64,000 nt of DNA from Tissierella pigra (GCF_009695605.1 NZ_VUNQ01000002.1:1-64000); one strand, 5' to 3'. Numbered from the stretch's first letter, positions 44,131-53,951 are shown. Program-made: numbers and translations. The notes: generated by a model not told the origin, from the letters alone.

Positions 44131-45108
44131 TTATCTTAAAAAGTCCATTAAGCTTGGTTGAATTATTCTTCCACCAACTGATAAACTTGCTCTGTATACA
44201 TTTTCTTCTATAGCTAATTTCATATATGCTTCTGGCAGACTTACATCTTCATTAAAGGATAACAGCTCTTTCAAGCTTATTACTTGATCTTCTAACTTAT
44301 TCTGCGTAAGCTCCAACCTATTCATCTTTGCCCCTATTTCTGCTGTAACTGATAGTACATTATTCATTGCGCCTTCTATATTTCCTATGGCTTTTTGGAG
44401 TTTATCTGTGTCTTTACTCTCCAGTGCATCTTCTAGTTGAGAAAATATTGCTATTAGATAAGGTGTATCCCCATCAGCAATATCAGCTCCATATCCCGGA
44501 CCACCAGTAATATCTGAGACTGGATCAGTAGTTGTATACGTTGCACTGCCAAAAACCTTATTACCTAAAATATTTATTTTAACTGTTTCAGCTACTCCCA
44601 CATTATATTCAAATATTTCTTCCTTACCAGTAACAGCATCTTTCTCTAAGTCTATGTTATATGTTCCATCTGGATTTAATAATTTCTTATCTGTCTTATA
44701 ACCTGTAAATAATGATCTTCCTGCATAAGTGGAATTACCTACTTGAATCAAATGTCCTTTTAGTTCTGCTATTTCATCTTTTATTTTATCTAAATCATCT
44801 ATATTCGTTCCATTGGCTGCTTGTACAGATAGTTCGTTAGCTCTATGAAGTATTGCTTTTATTTCTTTTAAGGCTGATTCTGTGTCTTTCATCCAAGACT
44901 GTGCATCCTTAGAATTTCTAATATATTGTTCTACCTTTGATATATCTGTATTAAATTTTAAAGATTTACTTGCAGCTATTGGGTCATCAGATGGCACTCT
45001 AAATTTCTTCCCTACAGATGTTTCATATTGCAGTCTTTCTAATCTTTGTAATGTACCATTTAGATTATATGTCATATTATTAATCAGCATATTGTTTGTT
45101 ATACGCAT
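44131..45108 (-). CDS. flgL: flagellar hook-filament junction protein FlgL
   Basis: 325 residues, flagellin-like ends: MRITNNMLINNMTYNLNGTL and SVGKKFRVPSDDPIAASKSL at the N-terminus; coiled C-terminus ending SLSVGGRIIQPSLMDFLR. It joins FlgK to the filament. A GTG at 45120 keeps the frame open, but it abuts GGGAG too closely; ATG 45108 is better. It lies downstream of two flgK genes in the flgM operon. Confidence 0.94.
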   Translation of the reverse strand: MRITNNMLINNMTYNLNGTLQRLERLQYETSVGKKFRVPSDDPIAASKSLKFNTDISKVEQYIRNSKDAQSWMKDTESALKEIKAILHRANELSVQAANGTNIDDLDKIKDEIAELKGHLIQVGNSTYAGRSLFTGYKTDKKLLNPDGTYNIDLEKDAVTGKEEIFEYNVGVAETVKINILGNKVFGSATYTTTDPVSDITGGPGYGADIADGDTPYLIAIFSQLEDALESKDTDKLQKAIGNIEGAMNNVLSVTAEIGAKMNRLELTQNKLEDQVISLKELLSFNEDVSLPEAYMKLAIEENVYRASLSVGGRIIQPSLMDFLR

Positions 45109-45172
45109 TTTGCTAGTCACTCCCTTTGGTTACATTTATGTCTCTATTCACAATTCACAACTATAAATTTAA

Positions 45173-46594
45173 CTAACGTCCAACTAATCCAAGTCTATTT
45201 ACTGTAATATCGATTATCATGTCCATTGTGGAAATCATTTTTGATGCTGCTACATAAGTATGTTGGTATCTTACCATATCTGCCATTTCGTCTTCTAAGT
45301 TTACTCCAGATATGGAGCTACGTTTCATTTCTATGTTTTTCTGCATCAATTCCTGTGTTCCATATACTCTTTTTCCTTGAAGACTATCTACTGCTAAAGA
45401 TGATACTATAGCCTTTATAAAATCATCTGGTGTTCCTTGAGATAGGCCTCCACTAAAAAACTCTTTATCTTCTCTTTGGTTTATTAATTCCAATAAGTTC
45501 GTATTGTCTTCAGCATCTCCACCTACGCTACCTGCTGCTATAAAATTTACATCTTCTAATATCTTTTCATTTACAGTTATAGTTGCTGCTGTTACTGGAT
45601 TACCATCTGTGCTTACAAAGAAATCTTCTCCTGGGTTACCATTTAGGTCATATCCCTTTTTATGTTGGTCATTAAACTTCTCTGCATATCCTGTTGCAAA
45701 TTCATCTAGTTTCTTCATATAGTATGGAATTCCTCTATAACTGTTATTTACTCCATCACCTTCATACATATCTGCTAATCCTTTAAGTGTTCCTGAACTA
45801 AGGTTTACTTTTCCCCCATTTTCCCAAATGAACCTTTTACCTGGATCTTCTTTTTCATCATAACTTATTTTATTAGTATATATATGATCTACTAAGGAGA
45901 TACCCCCTAAAGATACTGTATATTTTCCATCTGGTGATTCATTTACCTTTATATTTACTAGTTTTGACAATTCATCTACTAAGACTTCTCTTCTATCTCT
46001 TAAATCATTAGCTTTTCTTCCATCTAATTCTGATGAATGTATTTGCTTATTTAGTACGGCTATTTGCTCACTTAGGCTATTTACCTTTCTTACATTCATA
46101 TCTATATTATATTTGGTTTCTATTTCCATATTTTGTAATCGCTTTGCTGTATCATTCAAATGTTTTGTAAATGCCATAGCATTTTCTTTTACTGGCTTTC
46201 TAAAAGCATCATCTGATGGATTTTTACTCATTTCATCTAAACTAGAATAAAAATCATCCATATATTTTCTAAAGCTACTATTAGATGGTTCTCCCATTAA
46301 TTTTTCTATTTCTGTTAAGGCATTTTTCTTGATTTCCCATTCTCCCATTGGAGCTGTTTCATTCCAATATTTAAAGTCTACAAATGAGTCTCTTATTCTC
46401 TCTATATTATAAACTTCTGTACCAGTTCCTAGAAACCCTGTTCCCGGTATTAGATAGGGGCTTGTTGCTCTTTGTTCTATTTTCTGTCTAGAATATCCCT
46501 TTGTATTTGCATTATCTATATTATGATTTAAAGTATATAAGGCTCTCTGTGATGCAAGAAGTCCTCTTACTGCCGAGTTAAATCCAAAAAACAT
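45173..46594 (-). CDS. flgK: flagellar hook-associated protein FlgK (copy 1)
   Basis: 473 residues, close to the 500 usual in Bacillus. N-terminus FGFNSAVRGLLASQRALYTLNHNIDNANTKGYSRQ is the rod/hook/HAP signature; the C-terminus SISGVNLEDEMADMVRYQHTYVAASKMISTMDMIID is the conserved coiled part. It forms the first hook-filament junction ring. The ribosome site AAAGGATTGAG is moderate. It follows another FlgK-like gene with the same direction. Confidence 0.93.
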   Translation of the reverse strand: MFFGFNSAVRGLLASQRALYTLNHNIDNANTKGYSRQKIEQRATSPYLIPGTGFLGTGTEVYNIERIRDSFVDFKYWNETAPMGEWEIKKNALTEIEKLMGEPSNSSFRKYMDDFYSSLDEMSKNPSDDAFRKPVKENAMAFTKHLNDTAKRLQNMEIETKYNIDMNVRKVNSLSEQIAVLNKQIHSSELDGRKANDLRDRREVLVDELSKLVNIKVNESPDGKYTVSLGGISLVDHIYTNKISYDEKEDPGKRFIWENGGKVNLSSGTLKGLADMYEGDGVNNSYRGIPYYMKKLDEFATGYAEKFNDQHKKGYDLNGNPGEDFFVSTDGNPVTAATITVNEKILEDVNFIAAGSVGGDAEDNTNLLELINQREDKEFFSGGLSQGTPDDFIKAIVSSLAVDSLQGKRVYGTQELMQKNIEMKRSSISGVNLEDEMADMVRYQHTYVAASKMISTMDMIIDITVNRLGLVGR

Positions 46595-46633
46595 ATTTAC
46601 TCAATCCTTTCGTAAAAATTTTGGATTAGTGAA

Positions 46634-48046
46634 TTATCTCCCCACTAATCCTACTCTATTAACAACGGTTTCTATCATTTCATCAATAGCATTTATTACT
46701 CTCGAATTGGCTGTATAGGCATGTTGGTATTTTATCATATCGGTCATTTCTTCGTCTAAAGATACAGCAGAGATGCTTTTTCTTTTTTCGTCTATGGAGT
46801 TAATTAAGAATCCTTGATTGTTTACTATGTTTCTTGACTCTTCCCTTTCTATTCCTACACTTAGAAATATATCTCTGTAATATTCATCTGGATTCATACC
46901 ATCTGTGATTTCTAAATCTCTTAAGTTATAAATCTCATTTGCTATATCTCCATTTCCTATACCATCTGGATCTGTAGATGCTGCTATTTTATTGTAATCT
47001 GAAAGAACTGGATTTACTTTAATAGTACCTGCTGCTCCTTTAGCACCTATACCTATAAAGAAAGGTTCTCCAAGACCATTTCCAGACCCATCTACTCCAC
47101 CATTTCCTTCTAAATCATAGCCTTTACTATGAATTTCATTTATTTTTTCTGCTATATCCTTCACTAAGGTATCTAATCTCTCCATATAATTAACTACTGA
47201 CACATCCCTAGCATTTATATATCCTGCTAGTTCTCCTGAGCTTAACTCTATTTTTTCATTAGTATTTTGCCAGTATATTTCTCCTAAACCCTCAGCATTG
47301 TTTCTTATATCTATAGTGCTTACATAGCTGCCATTTACTAAATCTCTTCCCTGCATGGATATTACTGATTCACCAAATTTATTTTCATGAATATTAACTG
47401 GTATTAGCTGTGCTAATCTATCTAGTAGGGCATTTCTTTCGTCTCTATAGTCATTAGCTTTTATTCTACTGTTTTCTCCTTCTACTAGCTTGATTTTGCT
47501 ATTTAGCTTAGATACTCCATTTAAAATATTATTTATTTCATTTACTTTGTTTCCTATTTCTTTGTTTAAACTCTGTTTTATATGATTAAGTTGAGTAGAA
47601 ATATGGTTTACTGTTTCTGTAAAAGCTACTGCTGATTCATGAACCAAACCTCTTATAGTTAGACTTTCTGCTTCTTTACCTAATTCATTCCAATTACTCC
47701 AAAGTTCATTCATTGTTTTTTGTAAACCACTATTAGTTGTTTCATTAAATACACCTTCTACATCTTCTAAAATTCCCGACTTTGCATAATGGTATCCAAA
47801 GCTTGATATTTCTCGTCTTAATCTTATATCTAAAAACTCGTCTCTTATTTGTCTTATTTCTCCTACACTGACTCCTGTACCTGTTTGAAACCTTCCATCT
47901 GTTCTATAGTAATTATCTTTATGTAGGGCTGATTGCCTTACATAATTGGGATTATCTGAATTAGCTATATTATGTGAAACTGTGTTTAAGGACGTCTTTG
48001 TAGCTTGTAATCCTGATATTGATATATATAATCCACCAAATGACAT
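46634..48046 (-). CDS. flgK: flagellar hook-associated protein FlgK (copy 2)
   Basis: 470 residues with the same architecture: MSFGGLYISISGLQATKTSL and TVSHNIANSDNPNYVRQ at the N-terminus, and SISAVSLDEEMTDMIKYQHA with VINAIDEMIETVVNRVGLVGR at the C-terminus. The two copies share ends (both finish NRVGLVGR or NRLGLVGR) but differ widely between, so the duplication is old. Which one forms the junction, or whether they form a mixed ring, is unknown. It starts three bases after flgN stops. Confidence 0.92.
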   Translation of the reverse strand: MSFGGLYISISGLQATKTSLNTVSHNIANSDNPNYVRQSALHKDNYYRTDGRFQTGTGVSVGEIRQIRDEFLDIRLRREISSFGYHYAKSGILEDVEGVFNETTNSGLQKTMNELWSNWNELGKEAESLTIRGLVHESAVAFTETVNHISTQLNHIKQSLNKEIGNKVNEINNILNGVSKLNSKIKLVEGENSRIKANDYRDERNALLDRLAQLIPVNIHENKFGESVISMQGRDLVNGSYVSTIDIRNNAEGLGEIYWQNTNEKIELSSGELAGYINARDVSVVNYMERLDTLVKDIAEKINEIHSKGYDLEGNGGVDGSGNGLGEPFFIGIGAKGAAGTIKVNPVLSDYNKIAASTDPDGIGNGDIANEIYNLRDLEITDGMNPDEYYRDIFLSVGIEREESRNIVNNQGFLINSIDEKRKSISAVSLDEEMTDMIKYQHAYTANSRVINAIDEMIETVVNRVGLVGR

Positions 48047-48049
48047 ATC

Positions 48050-48517
48050 CTACACCTTCCTATCAAAAATACTATTTCCGTTTTCTTTTATCTCTTTCTT
48101 ACCATAATTAGGACTTGTGGGGTTGCTGGTAATTAAGTTTATATTGAAATCAATCCAATCTAAATTCTCCATTATCAAATCATTGTTTATCTTGTTCCTA
48201 TCACTTAATTCTTCCATCACATTTTTCATTTCTTCTTTAATATTAATCAATACTTTATTATCTTCTGGAAATTTTTCTATGACAAAAGAAATAGAAGTGT
48301 CTTTGGCTACTCCCCAAGTATCTAGAAATCTTTCTCTTTCTTCTTCCAGCAGAGCCATTTGATTTACTAACACTTCTTCAATTCTTGAAGTTTCTTCTAA
48401 TTCCTGTACATTATTGGATATGATTATATCTGTCTTTTTAAAAGATATATCTTTTAGTTCAACTAAGATTTCTAATTCTTTATTTAATATTTCTTCTAAT
48501 TCCTCTATAAATGTCAT
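48050..48517 (-). CDS. flgN: flagellar export chaperone FlgN
   Basis: 155 residues, nearly all helical and acidic, from MTFIEELEEILNKELEILVELKDIS through ETSRIEEVLVNQMALLEEERE to ENLDWIDFNINLITSN. The form and place between flgM and flgK match FlgN (YvyG), the export chaperone for FlgK and FlgL. The start follows GGTGAGAAA. Confidence 0.85.
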   Translation of the reverse strand: MTFIEELEEILNKELEILVELKDISFKKTDIIISNNVQELEETSRIEEVLVNQMALLEEERERFLDTWGVAKDTSISFVIEKFPEDNKVLINIKEEMKNVMEELSDRNKINNDLIMENLDWIDFNINLITSNPTSPNYGKKEIKENGNSIFDRKV

Positions 48518-48531
48518 TTTCTCACCAGCCG

Positions 48532-48813
48532 TTATATTTTCTTATCAAAAGTAATATCTTCAATTATCTTTTCAGCTATTTTCTTTCCGTCTATTTTATA
48601 TGTTCCTGTCTGAATTTGTTTTTTAATATTTTCTACTTTTTCTGTACGTATTTCTTCCACTTCTTTTACCTTTTTCAAAGCGTATTGAAATTCTACAGCT
48701 TGTTCTGATAATTTTACTTGATCTTTATCATTAGTATTCTTATCTTTGACTTTCTTAACACTATGATTCTCATTATATACTTTAAAAACATTACCCATTT
48801 TATTTATTCTCAT
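48532..48813 (-). CDS. flgM: anti-sigma-D factor FlgM
   Basis: 93 residues. The disordered N-terminal half precedes the sigma-binding C-terminal helices: VKLSEQAVEFQYALKKVKEV and IKKQIQTGTYKIDGKKIAEKIIED, the latter the hallmark of the family. FlgM holds FliA inactive until export through the finished hook. The frame opens at GTG 48822, but ATG 48813 fits the AGGGGTG site. It is the first gene after a sigma-D promoter. Confidence 0.93.
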   Translation of the reverse strand: MRINKMGNVFKVYNENHSVKKVKDKNTNDKDQVKLSEQAVEFQYALKKVKEVEEIRTEKVENIKKQIQTGTYKIDGKKIAEKIIEDITFDKKI

Positions 48814-48843
48814 AAAAAACACCCCTCTTCCCTTTCAATATTA

Positions 48844-48870
48844 TTATCGGTAAGATGGGGTGTTACTTTA
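48844..48870 (-). promoter_or_regulatory. sigma-D (FliA) promoter of the flgM-flgN-flgK-flgK-flgL operon
   Basis: Minus strand TAAA, 15 bases, ACCGATAA. It is about 30 bases from the flgM start and overlaps the end of the yvyF region. The upstream bases CTAAAGTAA match those of the hag promoter. Confidence 0.92.
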
Positions 48871-48876
48871 GTTTTT

Positions 48877-49287
48877 TTATCTATTTTTTCCATATCTATC
48901 TATTAATCTAAATTTTTCTTCTACTTTTCTACCGTCTGTTTTAGGTCTTGCTGCATTTACTATGGCTCCCAGTTCCCTTTCCATTCCCACTGTACATTTT
49001 TCACAGAATCTTCCTGTTCTAATGCCTACACCACAGCTTTCACACTCTAGTATAAGAGCACTTCCTTCTGCTATTTCCAATCTTCCTGCCCTTAGAAAAT
49101 CTATGATTTTCCTTGAATCTACTTCTGTTTCTTCACTAACTTCCTGAACATCAGCTCCTGGATTGTCATATAAATACTCCTTTACCTTTTGAAAATCTGC
49201 TTCATCTTCTCTTCTACAGGTAGGACACACTCTAAATCCATCATAGTTATAAATTCTTCCACATCTACTACAATTTTTTACATTCAT
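48877..49287 (-). CDS. YvyF family flagellar operon protein
   Basis: 136 residues with two zinc ribbons: CSRCGRIYNYDGFRVCPTC at the N-terminus and CESCGVGIRTGRFCEKC near residue 80. Between them is a helix-turn-helix-like segment KVKEYLYDNPGADVQEVSEE with DFLRAGRLEI. This is the TIGR03826 (YvyF) family. Its molecular role is not established, though B. subtilis YvyF lies in the same comF-flgM position. The start overlaps comFC by four bases. Nothing is missing relative to the family. Confidence 0.9.
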   Translation of the reverse strand: MNVKNCSRCGRIYNYDGFRVCPTCRREDEADFQKVKEYLYDNPGADVQEVSEETEVDSRKIIDFLRAGRLEIAEGSALILECESCGVGIRTGRFCEKCTVGMERELGAIVNAARPKTDGRKVEEKFRLIDRYGKNR

Positions 49288-49931
49288 ATTTTCACTCCTT
49301 TTTTACTTGAAGTTATGCCCACGGTTATGACTTCCTTTACACCACTATTTATAAGTAATCTAGAACATTCTCCCATAGTTGCTCCTGTAGTTATAATATC
49401 GTCTACTAGAAGTATTTTTTTATTTTTAATTTTATTAATATCCTTCACTTTAAATGAATCCTTTAGATTTGTAGCCCTATTGATTTTAGTCAAGTGAGAT
49501 TGTTCCTTAGTCCATTTTATCTTGACTAAATTATTTTTAGACACAGGTATGTTTAATTCTTTTCCTATGAAATTTCCCAATAGCTCAGCCTGATTATATC
49601 CTCTTATGGCTTCCTTTCTTCTATGAATTGGTATATATATTATTATATCTATATCTTTATGTATGTTTTTTCTTGTTATTGTTTCCACCATAATTTGTCC
49701 AAGGGGTTTATATAAATAATTTTTTCCATTAAATTTATAATCTCCTATAATTTCTCTAATGAACCTATTGTACTCCAAGGAATAGTAGGTTTTCTTAATA
49801 TAGGGAAAATCCAGTTCTAATTCACCATGGACTATTTCTAATCTTTCATAACAATCTTTACATAGATACCCAATTATGTCAATATTATTCTCCTTGCAAA
49901 AAAGACAAATATTATTTTTCACAAATAACAT
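49284..49931 (-). CDS. comFC: ComF family phosphoribosyltransferase-like protein
   Basis: 215 residues. N-terminal zinc ribbon CLFCKENNIDIIGYLCKDC, then FIREIIGDYKFNGKNYLYKPLG, the ComF motif IHRRKEAIRGYNQAELL, and the PRPP-binding loop ILLVDDIITTGATM. ComFC aids DNA uptake in transformable bacteria. Here comFA, the translocation helicase, is not next to it; recD2 takes that place. The start follows GGAGGAATAGT. Confidence 0.92.
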   Translation of the reverse strand: MLFVKNNICLFCKENNIDIIGYLCKDCYERLEIVHGELELDFPYIKKTYYSLEYNRFIREIIGDYKFNGKNYLYKPLGQIMVETITRKNIHKDIDIIIYIPIHRRKEAIRGYNQAELLGNFIGKELNIPVSKNNLVKIKWTKEQSHLTKINRATNLKDSFKVKDINKIKNKKILLVDDIITTGATMGECSRLLINSGVKEVITVGITSSKKGVKI

Positions 49932-49932
49932 A

Positions 49933-52155
49933 CTATTCCTCCATAAAAATAGAAATATAACTTCTCATTTTCCTATCTAAAGCCGAATATCTTTTTGTTA
50001 TTCTATTATTTTTTATCATCATAGATAAATATTTCTCTTCTCCTACTAATACTACTAGTTTTTTTGCCCTTGTAATGGCAGTATATAATAGATTTCTAGT
50101 TAGAAGCATTGGAGGACCCCAGGTAATAGGCATTATAACTACGGGGAACTCTGAACCCTGTGATTTATGTACTGTTGTTGCATAGGCTAGTTTCAATTCA
50201 TCTAATTGGTTAAATTCATATTCTACTTCTTTTTCATCATCAAATAAAACTTTCATGGTTCTATCCTCTTCATCTATATCTATGATAAATCCAAAGTCTC
50301 CATTAAATACACCTTCACCTGTATCTATTTCTATACCATTTTTCATTATCTTCCATTCAGTAGTATAATTGTTTTTTATTTGCATCACTTTGTCCCCTAC
50401 TCTAAAAAGTTCTCCAGCTATATCCTTTTCAGATTTTTGGTCATTTTCTGGATTTAGGGTAGATTGCAAATATTTGTTTAAGGAATTTATACCTACATCT
50501 CCTTTTTTCATTGGAGTAAGAACTTGAATATCTTTTACACTATCTACTCCATAGAATTTAGGTAATCTATCAGCACAGAGTTCCACTACTGTATCTAATA
50601 TATCCTTAGTAGTATTTCTTGTGAGAAAATAAAAATCTTTATCCTTTTGATTTAGAATTGGGTTTTCTCCCTTATTTATTTTATGGGCATTGACTATTAT
50701 CATACTTTCTTCTGACTGTCTGAAGATTTCATCTAACCTTACTACTTTAACTACTCCTGATTCTATTATATCCTTTAATACATTTCCTGCTCCTACAGAT
50801 GGTAACTGGTCTATATCTCCTACTAAAACAACTCTAGTTCCTGGATTTATGGCTTTAAGCAAAGAGTTCATAAGCAGTATATCTATCATGGAAGATTCAT
50901 CTATGATAATTAAGTCTCCTTCTATGGCATTGTCTTCATCTTTTCCAAAGGCCATACTTTCTTCTTCCATAAAGGAATATTCCAATAATCTATGTATTGT
51001 TTTTGCTTCTTTTCCTGTAGTTTCTGTCATTCTCTTTGCTGCTCTTCCAGTGGGAGCTGCCAATATAACTGAAAGTCCTAAGTCCTCTGATATTTTTATT
51101 ATGGCATTTATAGTAGTAGTCTTTCCTGTACCTGGTCCACCTGTAATTACTACAAGACCATTTTCTAAGGATTCTTTTATGGCTAAAATTTGTTTTTTAG
51201 CAAATAGAATAGTTTCTTCTTCCTCTATTCTTTTTATTTCCTTTTCTACATCTACTGATAGTTCTTCTAATTTTACTTGAGACAATTCTACTAATTTTTT
51301 ACTTACATTATTTTCTGCAATATGAAAAGGAGTGTAATAAATTAGAGTATCTTCACCATCTCTAATTATATGAATACTTCCCTTCAGTCCAAGATTTCTT
51401 ATACCTTCTTCTACTAAACTTTCTTCTGTTTCCAGCAATTCTTTGGTATTTAAGATTAATTCTTCTTTAGGTACATAGGAATGTCCATTTCCTGCCCATT
51501 CCATTATAACATACTTTAGTCCTGCCTCTATTCTATATAAAGATTCCTTATTTATGCCCATTTTTTCTGCAATTTTGTCTGCTGTTTTAAATCCTATACC
51601 GTATATATCTTCCGATAATTTATAAGGATTTTCCATTATTATATTTATGGTGTCTTTACCATATTTTTTATATATTTTGATACCATAGTTTACTGTAATT
51701 CCATATTGCTGAAGAAATACCATTATATCTCTTACTTCTCTCTGTTCTTTATAAGCTTCAACTATTCCTTCAAGCTTCTTATCCCCTATTCCACTAATTT
51801 CCTTTAGTCTTTCTGGATTATATTGGATAATTTCCAAAGAATCCATGCCAAACTTCTCCACTATCCTTTTAGCCGTCTTTGGTCCAATATGAGGTATAAG
51901 TCCAGAGGAAAGATAGTTTTCTATTCCCTTTAAGGTAGACGGTACTACTACCTCTAAAGTTGTAAAGCTAAGTTGTTCTCCATAAGTAGGGTGATATATC
52001 CATTCTCCTTCTACCTTTACAGTTTCTTCTAAATTAATAAAGGGAGTATTACCTACTATAATAATTGGTCCATCAGATGTATTAAGTTTTGCAACTGTAT
52101 AGCCGTTGGATTCATTTCTGAATCTAACTTCTTCAATGACACCTTCCAGTAACAT
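49933..52155 (-). CDS. recD2: ATP-dependent RecD2-type DNA helicase
   Basis: 740 residues. The long N-terminal region with helix-hairpin-helix motifs (IGPKTAKRIVEKFGMDSLEI and ISGIGDKKLEGIVEAYK) marks RecD2, not the RecBCD RecD. Superfamily 1B motor motifs follow: Walker A GGPGTGKTTT, Walker B DLIIIDESSMID, VGDIDQLPSVGAGNVL, and the motif VI region YTAITRAKKLVVLVG. It is a 5'-3' helicase for repair and replication-fork maintenance. The start follows GGGAGGCGAGTAT. Confidence 0.95.
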   Translation of the reverse strand: MLLEGVIEEVRFRNESNGYTVAKLNTSDGPIIIVGNTPFINLEETVKVEGEWIYHPTYGEQLSFTTLEVVVPSTLKGIENYLSSGLIPHIGPKTAKRIVEKFGMDSLEIIQYNPERLKEISGIGDKKLEGIVEAYKEQREVRDIMVFLQQYGITVNYGIKIYKKYGKDTINIIMENPYKLSEDIYGIGFKTADKIAEKMGINKESLYRIEAGLKYVIMEWAGNGHSYVPKEELILNTKELLETEESLVEEGIRNLGLKGSIHIIRDGEDTLIYYTPFHIAENNVSKKLVELSQVKLEELSVDVEKEIKRIEEEETILFAKKQILAIKESLENGLVVITGGPGTGKTTTINAIIKISEDLGLSVILAAPTGRAAKRMTETTGKEAKTIHRLLEYSFMEEESMAFGKDEDNAIEGDLIIIDESSMIDILLMNSLLKAINPGTRVVLVGDIDQLPSVGAGNVLKDIIESGVVKVVRLDEIFRQSEESMIIVNAHKINKGENPILNQKDKDFYFLTRNTTKDILDTVVELCADRLPKFYGVDSVKDIQVLTPMKKGDVGINSLNKYLQSTLNPENDQKSEKDIAGELFRVGDKVMQIKNNYTTEWKIMKNGIEIDTGEGVFNGDFGFIIDIDEEDRTMKVLFDDEKEVEYEFNQLDELKLAYATTVHKSQGSEFPVVIMPITWGPPMLLTRNLLYTAITRAKKLVVLVGEEKYLSMMIKNNRITKRYSALDRKMRSYISIFMEE

Positions 52156-52294
52156 ATACTCGCCTCCCTTATTAGTTAATATTTAATAGTTAAAAGTGAA
52201 TAGTTATGGAAGTTTCAAGTAAACTTGAAACTATTTAGGTAAAGACCGCAGGTCGTACACACTATTCACTATTCACTCTTAGTTATTCACTGGA

Positions 52295-52327
52295 GATTTA
52301 TTGAGAGGGTTATCCTCTCAATAAATC
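52295..52327 (-). terminator. hairpin at the end of metK
   Basis: A 14-bp perfect stem (52295-52308 with 52314-52327) with a 5-base loop that overlaps the last codons and the stop of metK. The downstream U tract is poor, so it could instead be a stabilising 3' structure. Between it and recD2 is a stretch with repeated TTCACTATTCACT and a GTTTCAAG/CTTGAAAC hairpin. Confidence 0.6.
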
Positions 52328-53482
52328 AACTTTATCTATTTTCTCCCATGGTAAATCTAAATCTTCTCTGCCAAAGTGTCCATAGGCCGCTATTTGACTA
52401 TAGATTGGTCTTTTTAAGTCTAAGTCTTTTATAATTGCTGCTGGTCTTAAATCAAAGTGCTTTCTTACTAATTCTTCTATTTCTCCATCAGTTACTTTAC
52501 CAGTACCAAATGTATCCACATAAATTGATAATGGTCTAGCTACTCCTATGGCGTAGGAAAGACCTACTTCACATTTATCTGCTAATCCTGCTGCTACTAT
52601 ATTTTTCGCCACATATCTTGCAGCATATGCAGCTGAACGGTCTACTTTTGTAGGATCTTTTCCTGAAAAAGCTCCCCCTCCGTGTCTTGCATATCCTCCA
52701 TAGGTATCTACTATTATTTTTCTTCCAGTCAATCCTGCATCTCCCATAGGTCCACCTGTTACAAATCTACCTGTTGGATTTACATAATATTTTGTATTCT
52801 CATCTAGTAATTCATGAGGAATTATTTCCATTACTACATATTTTATTATGTCTTCTCTTATGGTTTCTAAAGATACATCTGGACTATGTTGAGTGGATAC
52901 TACTATATTTTCTATTCTTACTGGTTTATCGTTATGATACTCTACTGTTACTTGAGTCTTTCCATCTGGTCTTAGATATTCCAAAGTGCCATTTTTTCTT
53001 ACATCTGCTAATCTTTTAGCTAGTTTATGTGCTAAAGATATGGGTAATGGCATTAGTTCCTTAGTTTCATTACAAGCATAGCCAAACATCATGCCCTGAT
53101 CTCCAGCACCTATTTGGTCTAATATATCTTCTGAGTTAGTCTTTTGTTCAAGAGCTTTATCTACTCCCATGGCAATATCTCCTGATTGCTCATTTATGGA
53201 AGTAAGTACTGCACAAGTATCTGAATCAAATCCATACTTTGCTCTAGTATATCCTATTTTTTCTATAGTGTCACGAGCAATTCTAGGAATATCTACATAG
53301 CATTTTGTAGTTATTTCACCTGCTACTAATACCATTCCTGTAGTCACTGTAGTTTCACATGCCACCCTTGCATTAGGGTCTTTTTCTAATATTGAATCAA
53401 GTATAGAATCTGATATTTGATCACATATTTTATCTGGATGCCCTTCTGTTACTGATTCAGAAGTAAATAACCATTTCTTCAT
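52310..53482 (-). CDS. metK: S-adenosylmethionine synthetase
   Basis: Makes SAM from methionine and ATP. 390 residues with the family motifs: [20 protein letters not shown] at the start (catalytic His), [16 protein letters not shown], and [20 protein letters not shown] (P-loop-like). The start follows GAGGAGGAAAAGAA. It is controlled by the SAM-I riboswitch 320 bases upstream, so the enzyme is repressed by its product. Confidence 0.97.
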   Translation of the reverse strand: MKKWLFTSESVTEGHPDKICDQISDSILDSILEKDPNARVACETTVTTGMVLVAGEITTKCYVDIPRIARDTIEKIGYTRAKYGFDSDTCAVLTSINEQSGDIAMGVDKALEQKTNSEDILDQIGAGDQGMMFGYACNETKELMPLPISLAHKLAKRLADVRKNGTLEYLRPDGKTQVTVEYHNDKPVRIENIVVSTQHSPDVSLETIREDIIKYVVMEIIPHELLDENTKYYVNPTGRFVTGGPMGDAGLTGRKIIVDTYGGYARHGGGAFSGKDPTKVDRSAAYAARYVAKNIVAAGLADKCEVGLSYAIGVARPLSIYVDTFGTGKVTDGEIEELVRKHFDLRPAAIIKDLDLKRPIYSQIAAYGHFGREDLDLPWEKIDKVDLLRG

Positions 53483-53521
53483 TTCTTTTCCTCCTCTTTA
53501 TAATTTAAATTCACCTACTAT

Positions 53522-53804
53522 TAGGTCATTTTATATAATTTGTCGTTATATTTGACCTAGAATTACACTAGGTCAGTTGTCGCAGTCTCGAAACACCAAT
53601 TTGTTTACTCACTGGCGTTCGTTGTGTTAGGTCATTTGTCACAGTCTCGAAACTCAAATCTATTTGCCCGCTACCCTCGCATAGATTTGGTTCTCATTGC
53701 CTTTTTGTCCAATGAGCGTAGCGAATTGTAGACAAAACGGACAGCGTAGGTGCGTTTGACCTACCTACAGCTCACTCACTACGTTCGTTCACTGGATTAG
53801 GTCA
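53522..53804 (-). repeat. repeat-rich RNA leader between the SAM riboswitch and metK
   Basis: TAGGTCA occurs at 53522, 53569, 53628 and 53798 and its reverse complement at 53553 and 53757. Two of them are followed by an almost identical 19-base tail (TTGTCGCAGTCTCGAAAC type; 53569-53594 and 53628-53653). TGACCTAG/CTAGGTCA (53553-53575) forms a perfect 8-bp hairpin. The stretch is richer in GC than its flanks and contains CACTACGTTCGTTCACTGG-type sequence known from clostridial intergenic repeats. It would be part of the metK mRNA. Confidence 0.75.
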
Positions 53805-53951
53805 TAAAAAAAGACCTTTTTAAAGAAAAGGTCTTAGCGTTTGCTTTACCTCATCTTTCAGAACTTAGTTCTGTGGGACTTAGCACCTTGTATATAAATA
53901 CTGGTTGCCGGGTTTCATTGGGCCCATACCCTCCACCTCTCTTGATAAGGA
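53805..53951 (-). ncRNA. SAM-I (S-box) riboswitch
   Basis: On the minus strand the aptamer begins CTTATCAAGAGAGGTGGAGG and continues with GAAACCCGGCAACC and a later AAGGTGCTAAGTCC, which are the conserved S-box landmarks. It ends in a 10-bp terminator stem AAGACCTTTT/AAAAGGTCTT (53811-53835) followed by seven T residues. SAM binding favours the terminator, turning off metK. Confidence 0.96.

Noticed and set aside
50690-51280. A 196-residue plus-strand frame
   Set aside because: It lies wholly inside recD2 on the opposite strand and has no recognisable family sequence; it follows from the codon use of recD2.
52156-52294. Small gene between recD2 and metK
   Set aside because: Only short repeats of TTCACTATTCACT type and a small hairpin are seen; no open frame with a ribosome site.
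53522-53804. CRISPR array
   Set aside because: The TAGGTCA repeats are irregularly spaced, short and partly inverted, with no cas genes in the window.
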